Shown in pieces: positions 13,605-25,600 of a DNA stretch of 64,000 bases. The notes beneath the pieces were generated by a model that worked only from the letters and a program-made list of their open reading frames with translations, did no database searches and had not been told where the DNA came from. This DNA comes from Thalassia testudinum (Eukaryota > Streptophyta > Magnoliopsida > Alismatales > Hydrocharitaceae): the NCBI GenBank assembly GCA_037157565.1, contig JAZHRO010000039.1, forward strand, positions 46,810,001-46,874,000, given 5' to 3'. The number at the start of each line of letters is the position of its first letter. Position 1 is the stretch's first letter. Both the position numbers and the translations under genes were made by a program.

Positions 13605-16600
13605 GAGATTTGAAGGAAAAATTTTCAATGACATTCATACCCGATCTCAAATGTCATAACTGCTGCCCTTTATAAAAGGGTTACAGATGATAAAAAAATG
13701 AAATAAGAGATATTGCAACTTTTGGAACCAAGGCATCCCTTGGTGGAGAGACAAAAATAATTAAATGAAATAAAAGTGGAACGTTTTGCCCAAAAAAACA
13801 GTGAAATCTTTGTTAATTAATATTAGGCTATATTGCAGGTAGAATATGCATAGAGGACATGACCTGTTGAGCCCACCATAGACCTCTTGCAAGGGATGGA
13901 CCACAGTTGGGGCCATGGACCTTCAACAAGGATCAAGCTCATGCAGTGCCATAGATATTTAACGGGGAATGATCCTCCATAGGATACCGAGTATCCTAGC
14001 ATTGGAAGTTGTATTTTCTTTTGAAGGAAGCACCAATTCTAGTGGCAGAAACACAGTGGGGAATAGATTAATCCTTTTGAGCATTAAGGGGGAAAAGCCA
14101 ATTGGATTCAAAGGCAATGAGCACCAACACAATAGAGACTCAGGTTTGTAAGTTGGAAGCTCAAAAGAGACATGGATGGGGGGCTGGGAGGTGGGTGGGG
14201 TCCTGTGAGAGTCCGGGGGTGTGTGCGTGTGTGTGTGCAGTGCCTAGGGCATGTGAAAAGGGGGTTGATGGGGGACTAGATGGAGGTGTGATTGTACGCA
14301 AGGATTGGAAGTGGTGGGAATGGGGCAAGGAAGGTGGTCGGAGTGGGATGGTGCTGTTGATGGGGAAGATGCTGGTGAGTGGGTTGAGGGAAGGTGTGGA
14401 GGGTGGGATGGGGTCCAACTGCTGATTGGAAGGCGTGCTAGGGAATTGATGGTGGCCCTCCTATTGGGTGTGGTGGCTTGGTTTTTGCGAGGGGTTGGGT
14501 GAGAGAGTGGAAGAGGGATAAATCTCTTATCTTCCAAGGGGCGATGGATATATACTGTAACACACACGTACACGCGCAAAACCACCAAAAAGAGGAAAAG
14601 CTTGATTTGATATTTTAGCATTTGGGATAGTTAGTCAACTCATTCTTGTGTTTTGGCTTTTAGGCTGCCTGAGAGTAGCCTGCGGGCAGTCCTTGGTGTA
14701 ATTGTTAATTAGGGAAATTTGATTTGGAAAGTTGACATGTAACCAGTCTATCCATGATTTATTTGCTAAAAGCCAAACACTATATAATGATATGCACAAA
14801 GAAAAGCCTAAGAATCTGACGGGAGAATTTAATTTTCATTTTTTTTTTCGTAAATAATTAATTTTCATATTTGGTTAGCTTGAGACACTGCATATGAGTA
14901 GTTTAGATTCCTTGCGTGGCTTAAAATTTGATACTGGCATCCTTGTCAGTCTCTACATTTTGCTCATGCGTGGTCAAGGCACTGTCTTCAGTTTCTACCA
15001 GCCTGTGTCTTAATTAGGCTTTGATTTTAAGGAATGATGGATGAGGTCAAGGTGTACTCCATAAGAGTCTTATTAGATGTTCCAAATAATGTAGATTGCT
15101 TGGCGACCTATTCAAGTTGCAGGCTGGGATGGGCCATGGGCTGGGCCAACCGTAAAGAAGCTCCGATCCAAGCCCTACCCATGGGCTGAAATTCTTGACC
15201 TAAGCCCAGCCCAATAGAAGTCAGTCCAGGCTGATCTGGCCCATGGGCTGGTGTTTATTTTGTATCTATCCACTAAGTTAACCAATATTTTTTTTATTGG
15301 AGTGGCATCCATATTTTATAAATATAATCATATCACACATAAGTAAGATTGGGCCGTCTTGCATTATTTTTTGGGAGAATTCAAGTTGGAATTAACTAAA
15401 GTTGCAACTAAAAATGTAATTGGTGAATGGGGGAGGGAATTTTTTGGGCTTAGATAGCATATCATGTGGTAGAGACAAGGATGCAGATAAAGCACAAGAT
15501 AGTGCCAGAATGCCACATTCAGTAGATGGAACTTGCGGGCAGGAAAATTTCAAGCCAAAAGAAGCAGAGTTTGCAGGTGATATGAAGTCATTGAAGATTT
15601 TTTTGACCTGGAGTTTCTGTAGAACTAACAGGGAGAGATTGAAGGGTAAAGATCTTTATCCGAAACAAAAGGGAGTAAAGCAATAAGCAACTGCCTGATA
15701 CATAACAGATGGCAATGAACCAGAGTTTCAGGTTGTGTGAAAAGAATATTCCACTTGGGAAATGGTTAGATGCATGATCCTTCCAAATCACCAAAGGTCA
15801 ATCTAGTTCTGTCCTTGTAGTAATAATACACCAGATAATGCTGTGCATGAAATGTTCAGAAAATATGCAGAATAAATAAATTTCTGTGTTCCTCTCTCTT
15901 TCAAAAAAAAAAAAAAATCCTATGTCATAGCAAGTATCATGTAACTTAAAGCAGTGAAATAAAAGTTCTACATGTCTGCAGTATGTATATTATGCAGATG
16001 TCAACTAGAATGGGCCAGGTCCAATGGGGCTCTGCCGAAACTATAGAAACCAAGCCTGGCCCATGAGTGATGGGCGAAACTTTAGATGGTCCGGGCTGAC
16101 CCAAAGGCTTATTTCCTAAGCCCAAGCCCAGCCGATAAGTGGTCTGGGCAGGCCCCTGCTCTTCCATTGGCTGGGTCTACTTGGTGCACTCTGCAGCTGT
16201 CTTTTTCCATAAAAGCTGGTACATCCTTCATTTATTCATTTACTTGATGCATTTGAAAAATATGATAAATGGAAACAAATAATATATCAAAACGTAAGTA
16301 AGAAATAATATTTGGGTTTACGTGAAAATCTTACTCATCAGAAGCGGGGAAAAAATTACGAGAGACTGCTCCATATAGGGTGAGTATCTGTATTACTCTT
16401 CTTAAAGAATAAGCAGAGGGATATATGCCTATTTGTAGGCCGCCACACACAACCCAAAATTCCACTTCACTATGTGAGACTAAACCAACTACATATTTTA
16501 ACACTCCTTAAGTTGAAGCATGTAATGCTCTACTTGTATAACACAAAAAATCTCGCTCTGTACCATTGATTTAAATGCCGATGGCAAGGCCATTTCCGAA

Positions 16601-19600
16601 CAAGGGTCGTGCCGACATGAAGAAAACATCGATTTACAGGGATTTCGTCGGCATGACGTCGGCACGGTCGGCATGGTTGGCATGCTAGTGAAATTGGTGT
16701 CAATGTCGAGGTTGCTGTTGGTTTTTTTAATTATTTTTGCTATTTTTGTTGGTATGCACGGCATGCCCACGAAATGCACATTTGGAATTTCATCGGCACG
16801 GCATCGAAATTGGCATTTCAAACCTTGCTCTGTACAACAGAACACAACTCTTTAGTTCTTGCTTGTATGTGGGTGTGCCAACGATGCCAACGATGACAGG
16901 GTTAGAGTTGCTGGATGAACTGCTGCAGTTAGTTTTGACAAGGGCCTCTCCTCTAGAGACCTCAACTGGTACTGGTGATTCCTCATTCAGTATTCTTGTT
17001 ATAGGCTTTTCTCATAAATCTGGATCTCCCACTTAGAAACTTGACATGGGTTTTTCCTCTGAGGACCTCCAAACTGGATTTCTTTCTTCTAGAGACCTTG
17101 AAACTCTGGACTTTCCAAAGTTGTTATTTCTCATGCGATAACTTCGAATAAAGAGATTCCCAAATAAAGAATGACTATAATAGGATTCACACTCTCCTTT
17201 TCTCCCATATTCTATGAGAGAATAAAATAACATAGAGAAAAAATAATAAGATTAGAGAAGAGCTTCTCTCCCTCTTCTGTTAAAATTCATCTTTTTTTTT
17301 TTACTTTCTTTTTTTTTTCTTTATTTTTTTTAATATTTTCCTCCTCCGCCTTCTTATTTTCTTTTTATTTTTCCTTCTCTCTCTCTCACTTTTTTTTTTC
17401 TTTTGTGGATATCTTCCTCTCCTTTCCACTCTTCCTCTCATCCTCACTATTTTTTCATTCCAACTAACCCCTTTTTTTTAAAAAAAGCCCAACAGAGAGA
17501 GACCGATACAAAAGGAAAATAAGGGTCAAAATAGATAAATGAGCCCAAAAGAAATCTGATACCCCCGAATCACGATGCTACTCCTTCATCGATACATCCG
17601 TTACTGCCTTCGTCATCGCCATCGTCGCGATCTCCACTTGAGATTGCGCACATCACCTCATCTCGCATGCATGATCTCCTGACAGGATCTGCCTCACGTC
17701 GGCCCTCTTCTTCCTTCGCTAGGCAACACAGTAGCAGCAACACCACCACTGTCGTTGCTAGTGGTGACTTGGAGCCCTCGTGCGCCGCCGCTGGGGTCCA
17801 CCAAAGCCATAGCGACATCACCTACTGCTTCCAGGGGCTCCCACCAGCAATGAGACCCGGAGATCACCGCCTTCTCGGATTTAGGTAGGTCATCAGAGCG
17901 GGTAGCGCCGCCAGCGCTCACCCGAGTGCCGCCTGGGCTTCTCAAGCGCCACACGCGCTCTTCTTCTCCTCATCTTCCTCGTGCACCACTTCGCTTGCGC
18001 GCATCTGATCGGCGGTTGGTGCTATCGCCATCATTGAGTGCACCGCTACGCGAGAAGGCGCATCGTGCACTACTCCTTCGCCTTCTTCTTCGTCTCCTGC
18101 TACTTCATCCTCTTCTTTTTTTCTGCGTGCACCACCTTATCCACGCCCTCGACCGTGTTGCTGCTGCATCACCAGTGGCTGCAACACCTCCGATCCTTCT
18201 CCTCGTGGCGTGTCTCATGATCCTCTTCGAACAAAACTTGGAACAAAAATAGAGCTCCAAAAGATAAAGAAAATATAATATCTAGAATAAAAGATAATCC
18301 CCAAGATCGACTCGATCTCTGGGTGGTTATCATCTGGGTAACCACCCTTCTTCCTTTCGAAAAAAAAAGATCAACTTGCTCTGATACCAAGTTGAACCCT
18401 AAAAATATGATAAACGGAAGCAAATCAACGAAATATCAAAGCATCAACAAGAAATAACATGTGGATTTATATTGAAACTCTAATAACGAGGAGTGAGGAG
18501 AAAATCGTGGGAAAAAATACCTGTAGGGTGAGTATTTGTATTACTCTTCTTAAAGAATAAACATAGAGATACATGACTATTTATAGGTCACCGCATATAA
18601 CATAAAGTCCTACTTCACTATGTGGGACTAAATCAACTGCATTATGTAACTCATGGAGCCTCTAATGAGTGCTGATGCTTAAGAATTTAGGTCTGATTGA
18701 TAACATCTTTATGGGTACATCAACTTAATTTGTTGCAATGCAAACAGATTTGGTTGGTGCAATCTGTGGAATGGTTTTTTACAATAAATCACGATCTAAA
18801 CACATGGCATCTTGATGAATGATTTGGAGCATTCATGCAAATATCTGGCATCATTTAACATTTGACTATCCTTCCAAACTTAGAATTGCTTGAAGTATTT
18901 GACATCTTTTCATCTAGGATTTGACTAAAAATCCGAGAGCACTAAAGTCTCTTTTAGGAGAATCCAATACGTCTTTGGCTTTTTTCCTTTTTTTTTTTTC
19001 AATCTTTTCTCTGAAAAGTGACCTTATATTGTTAGGAGTGCAATGAGTTTTATTTTTTTTTGAAAAGAATGCAATAAGTTTTATAGTGAAAGACAAGGCC
19101 TATTACTGTGGAATAACAACACATTTTAATTTAATTGAACCATATTTCCACTGGATTCTTCTAATTGAAATCTTTATACCACTGTCTCTTCATATGGGCA
19201 AGTACATGCCATGGGCATCTTGCATCTTAAAACAAATTGTAGGCTTGGGATCAACCACGTTAGAGTTCAAGTGTTCTGTTACTTTTAATTTCTCCACCAT
19301 CTAAAAAGCATATTTCACTTGCCTAGGAGGCTGCATAGGCAATCTGTCCTGCTGACCCCTGGCTACAGTCTTATGCCAGGGCCTAAGGTGGTTGAGCACT
19401 GGTTAGTCAGGCACTTAGGCAGTCCCTTGAGCATGGAGCTCACCAGTTAGGGCCCTAGGGGAGGTGGAACTAGTGTAACTCTAAGAGCATCATTTCAACA
19501 AAAGAACTATATATAATCAATATTCAAGCATCCTTCATGATGAGGGACCTGTTGTTCTTCGTCTGGGCTGGTGATCTTTTACTGAAGTGAATGTCTTAGA

Positions 19601-22600
19601 GATAGTATTGCCATAATTCGAAAAATTATTTCATTTTGAAAGTTTCTTATCCAAAAAGGCATCCTTTTGAAGGTGTCTCTGCAAAGGCCTATGACTTTGG
19701 CCTTTGGTCAGCTGGTTGTTTCTAGTCTTCTAGAACTTGTTACATAAAAGGACTCTGTAGGCCACTAGATAGCTTGTATGAAGAGATGCATAATTTGTTT
19801 AGTAATGAACAAGGTGGTGGCTTGAACAACTTGGCAGGGAGGGGGGGTTGTTTGTCGGTTCCCGCTTACAGTAGAGGTACACTGATCCCTACTCTTCAAT
19901 GTGTCTATGAAAATCTTTTCTTGACTTTAAGGTTCGTGAAAGAGACTCTAAGATTGTATCTTGATTCACTTTTTCGGAATCATTTTGGATCATGGGTGAA
20001 TTATTTGAAGTGCTCTTCTATACTCAGTACATTTGAGGTAGAGGCTGAAAACTCTAAAATTGTGCTTGAAACATCCTAGTGCGATTAAATCACTTGATTG
20101 TGTTTATCTCAGGTGGATTCAGTGTCTAGTCTAAAGATTGGATGCCTATATTGTCCTGAACAAGAAGATGCTTGAGGGATTGGATGCATATAATGATTGG
20201 ATATATTCATCAATGACTGCCTTCTTTTTGTGGCTGTTCCATGTTTTGATAAGGGTTGAAAACTGAGGTTGGAGAAGGAAGTTCATTTGAAGAATCTTCC
20301 CCTTTATTTCATGGGAGTGGGTAAAAGCACATAAGAACCATGAAGGATGCTTTGCTAGTCTAGTGAGTTATTCAAGTTATGGGAGTTGGTGGTGCAGTCG
20401 TTTCACTCGCATTTATAGAAGGATGTTAATTGGGAGACTAGGGTGGCAGGACTTTGTACTTAAGGTTGTGGGTGCATTCTTGCTCAAGATTGCTCCACTT
20501 TTTCATGGTAGGCTGGGGAACAATGAAAGCCTTATTTCTGAATGTTGTAGTGGAGTCCCTTAGGTTCGTTCGGTCACCATCTTTGGCTTTTGTTTTGAAT
20601 GCATTGGTTGCATATCATTGGTCTCAGGTATGGTGTTGACAAATACCTAGATTCCTACCTTCTTTCAAGGTTATATGATTAATGAATGGTTAATCTCCTT
20701 TGGATTCGCAAGGTTTCTTGGTAGTGTCTGTTCCAATATCTTTATAAGATGGGTGGTTAAGGGATTTTGCGACTTTTTTTGTTTGATATGTCTAGGAGTG
20801 GATGGCCCTTCATTGTCGACGCTCGCCATTTCCATGATTGAGCCCCTTCGTTGCCAGAGGAAGTGGGTCAGGTTCCATCACCTCCACCGCCACCCCATCT
20901 CCCTCGTCATCGACGTCATCACCGCCTTGGTTGACGAGTGCAAGCACCTTTGACAAGGGCCCTATTGCCCCATGCGACATCGTATTAAGAGGATGGGTCC
21001 TAGCACTGACTTGGTTTCCTGTATAGCTTCGCCCTGTACGACATTGCCTAATACGACAACACCTTATGCAGCATCGTAGTGCATGGAATCCCTTCTTTGT
21101 GACTCTTCAAAGGATCCTGCACTGCTAGCACCTACTATGGTTGATGATGGCTGGGTTTGGGTGACCCATCGCCGCCACTGTGTTATCATGGCAGGTACAA
21201 TAGTGTTTCTTGCTTTTGTTGCCTTCGCATCGGCCATTTAGCAAGCTCGTGCTCCTCAGGCATTGTCTACCGACGTTGCAAAGGTTTAGGTCACTGTGTA
21301 GACAAGCTCTTTCTCCCTGCTATGACTCCTAGGGTTTTTTTCGATCAGAAGAAGACTTTATAAGGTTCCCTTTATTAGCCACGATGCTTCTTTCGGCAGG
21401 GTGCTATGTTTCGCCAAGAGCTTTGCTAAGGGGTGACGCTCTCGCAGTTTGTGCAGGGCGGGTATCTTTTGCTTGTATTGGAAGATTTCTCTGCCTTTGA
21501 GCCTTTGATTGGCACAATTTCAAGGCATGAGGGAGGAGGAATGGTGGCTTGAGTGGAAGAGCCTCCCCTTATCGTCTCCGTGGGCATCTAATTGTCCTTG
21601 TCCTTGGCGACGGGAGAGAAGGTGAGGGTGCTCTAAGCGGGGACGGGTCATTGGCAACTTGGGAATTTCCAACCATGTTCAAAATTGGAGGGGTTTTGTT
21701 GCACGATCAACACCGTCATCAAGCAACACTACACTTGAAATTAAAACACTTGACAATTGATTCCTAGGTTGAATGCATTTCATCCTCAGCTTTCTTGGTT
21801 AAATTTGTCCCTCGCAGTCCTTATGCCACCTCGTCGAATATGGATCTGGTTGTTACTTGATCCCCAAGATGCTTGGTTGTGGCCCTTGCACTTCATCGAT
21901 GGACTATGGTGACGATGGCAGACAAACCTTTCCTGAACACCCTTGCTTTTTTGACAAGGCAGCACTAGACGCCTTTAACACTTCTTATGCCTTCGTCCCT
22001 AGAGTTCCTATGGATGCACTTGTTGAGGTCTAGGAAGATATGAACCTTAAGACTGATCCTGATATTGTTTGTGACCCTCCTACATAGGAGGTTACCTCCT
22101 CTTTCCTGGTGGAGTTGGAGTTCGTCTGCACCAGAAGACTTGTTTCTTCCTCTCCCTTAGTGGTTGCTGGTCTAGGTGTGGGTTGTTGAGCACCCGCTGT
22201 CTTTGTCGCTCCATCTAGTACCTCCCCATTGTTGGTTGTGGATATAGACAAAACAAGCATTGCAAAGGTAATGAGCCTTTGGGCGGTGGAAAGATGTATT
22301 GCTTGTGATTGGCCATGTAGGGCCAAGGCTGGTGGAAGGGCGGTTTTTCAAGCCTGGTGAAGATCTTATCTTGAAACATTAGAGTGCCGAGGGACTGGGA
22401 TAAAAGGGGGATTCTTAGGAGGTACATCATGAAATGAAAGGCAGACATTGCACTACTTTAGGAGGCTAAGTTGGAGCAGTGTGACACTCGTACTTGGATG
22501 AGGATTGGGGTTGGCAGGCTTGATGATTTCATTACGCTTGATGCCAACTGCAGATTAGGGGGTTTGCTGATTGGTTGGAGTGGACGCACTTTCACCCTTT

Positions 22601-25600
22601 CTGATCTCACGAAACAGTCTTTCTCCATGGTTGTTGACCTTTAGAGAAGTAATGGCTTCTCCTGCAGAATCATCAATGTTTAGGACCCTTGTGCTTTAGA
22701 GGAGAAGCCAACATTCTAGGAAGAGTTGCTAGATTTGGTCACCGATGATGCAAGGCTAGTTGGGGGGACTTTAATGCTACTCTCTCTGCTAAAGATAGAC
22801 CTAATAGTGGCCAAGGTAGAGCCAGAGGAACTGATGCATTTGTGGACTGGATATCTGCAACTGGGGCTGTTGAGATGGAGGTCCCCAATTGTAGCCTTGC
22901 AGGTACTCCTGGAGAAGCTTTGATGAAAGTGGAAGATCCTAGTTGGATAGATTCTTTGGCTCGATCAGTTTCTGCGAGAGATTTCCACTTGGTCAAACCA
23001 AGGCCTTACCAAGGCCTTTCTCATATCATACCCCTTGGGGTGGGACTCTGGTGAGCACATCTGTTTCAAGTTTGAGAGATCTTGGTTGTTGGAGGATGGC
23101 TTTTAAAGCAAAGTGGAGGCTTAGTGGCGTGACTGTCAAGTTGTCGCATCACCACCCTTCACCTTTCACCAGAGGTTTATTTTCCTTAGGGATAAGCTTC
23201 GTGAATCCATGAAGGAGCTTAGAGAGGTAGGTCGTCGAGTCAAAAATGATGTGTTGACTGGTATATCCAGGCTGGATAGGGTTGAGGACTCTAGCAACCT
23301 TTCTGCCCAGGTGGTTGTGGAGAGAAAGGAATTCCATATTTAGCTCCATATGAAGGATAGGAAAGAGGAGCTTGAGTGGAGGCAGAGGTCAGAGCAGCTC
23401 TGGTTGAAGGAAGAGGACTCCAATACCAGATTCTTCCACTCCTTTGCAGACGAAAGGAGGAGAAGGAACTTGATCAACTCTATTTCATATTAGCATGAGC
23501 AACACACTGGCAGACAATGGTTGGCCAAAGCTTTAGTTGACTTCTACTATGATCTTTTCTGCTAGAGGGATTTGAGGCATTGACACCTTGGCGGCTATCA
23601 ACCTCGGAGACTTGGTCAACTTGAGTTGGACATACTTTCCTCCCCCTTTACTGAGGATGAGGTGTGGTAGGCCCTTTGTTCCCTTAAGTAGGAGGGCTCT
23701 CCTACTGATGATTTCTTGATTTTTTTCCTTAAGGAGTTCTGGGAGCTTGTTTAGGGTGACATCATGGTGATTTTTGAACACTTGGCTTTTGGTGGGGATC
23801 TGGTTAAGATCAACCGCTTCTTCCTTTTCTTGATACTGAAGGGTGGAACACCTATGAGTGTTGGTGACTACAGACTAATTACACTCTCCAACTCCATATA
23901 TTTGTTGGTATTGAAGACCTTGACACGTCGTCTTAGGAATGTACTTGATTAACTTATTTGACCTGTGTAATCGACTTTCATCCGGGGTTGGTCCATCATG
24001 GAGAACTACTTGATTGCCTTTGAGATCCGTTGGGTGTGAAAATGTGATAGGACCAAGGTTTTCTGTTGGAAGATTTATTTCTCTAAGGCCTATATCAATT
24101 TAGATTGGGGATTCCTATGGTACTCCTTGCAATTGCGTGGCTTCCCACAGGATTGGATAGGGTGGATGAAGGCTTGTGTTACCTCAGCTTCCTGTTTTGT
24201 TTTAATCAATGGAACGTTAGAGGGCGACTGGACAAGGTCGAGGAAAGGGGTGCAATAGGGTTGTCCCTTGACTCCTATGCGTTGTGTCTTTACAATGGAC
24301 TTCCTTGCAGATGCGTTCTACACCCTTTGTGACACTAGGCTCTTAAGGAGCTTTGGCTTTAGCAAAGGGAGAATTGTTGTACCTTTCCTTCAGTATGCAG
24401 ATGACACCATTTTCTTCATTAAGGGTACCGTGTTTAAGGCTAGGGCAATGAGGCTTCTTCTTAAGGCCTCTGGGGAGGCTTCGAGACTGTAGGTGAACTT
24501 GTGCAAGTCAAGTTTCCTCTCGTTTGGTATGTCTATTGATTCTATTTTGCAATGTCGTGATATCTTGGGGGTCGATCAGCTTTAGTGTCCAATCAAGTAT
24601 CTAGGTTTCCATTTACGCTGTGATGGATCATCACCAGGGATTGGACTCTGATTGTTGAAAGATTGGAGCAACGATTGCAGTGCTTGGTAGCTAGACTTCT
24701 CTTTAAAGGAAGACACTTGTGCTACTCTCCTCAGTGTTGTTAGTTTGCCACTTTATTATCTTTCAATTTTCAAGACGCCAATGACTGTCTTAAGGAGGAT
24801 TGATATGATTTGAAGGAGATTCTTGTGGTCTTCCTAACAAGCGACAGTTACATCCCTCTTGTGGCTTGGGATGAGGTGTGCACACCTCGTGGGATAGGTG
24901 GTCTGGGGGTCTTGGATCTATGATTGATGAATGATGCTCTACTTACTAAATGGATCCCTCAGCTTATGGGACCTCAACAACCGTTCTGGAAGATTATCCT
25001 TTACGAGTCTTATGGGGACACCATTGATTGGGATGAAAGGAGGAGCTCCAGCATAGGTGCTTCGTTCTTCTGGTTGAGCCTTCAAAAGACCCTGAGGAGG
25101 GTTCGGCCTCATTGTAGGGCAGTTCTTAGCGAGGGCTCTGGCTTCATATTTTAGCACTACTAGTGGTCCCCAGTAAGGGTTATTTCTGAGTCCCATCCTA
25201 ACTTATGGCGCTTTCTACATCTCTCGTCTTTATTGCGAGCTGTTTCTCAAATGACTTGTGGTTGCCATTGCTGCTTGACTCACTCTCGAAGGCTCGACTA
25301 ATGGACCTCACCATGTTGCTTCAAACTTTGCATAGCATACATCCTGGCATAGAATGCGATGGCTTGTTTGGAAGTATGGTTCCTTTTTAGTGAGAAAGGC
25401 ATATTTATACTCCTTGGAGGAGATTTGCGTTCATGATCATGACCTTGCTTTTGACTAAGAGAAGATCTAGAGAAAGTGCCTGCCTATGAAGGTGAAGATC
25501 TTTGCTTGACTTCTGAGGAGACACCTTGGTGCTTGTTCCTACAGAAGTCACCAGGCTCCAAACTTTAACGACTCCTGCATCTTCTGCGGTAATAGATCAA

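Noticed and set aside
17570..18252. Possible gene in the interior of the short-LTR element
   Set aside because: Frames on both strands are driven by CT/GCC repeats, have no domains and lie in a non-autonomous element interior.
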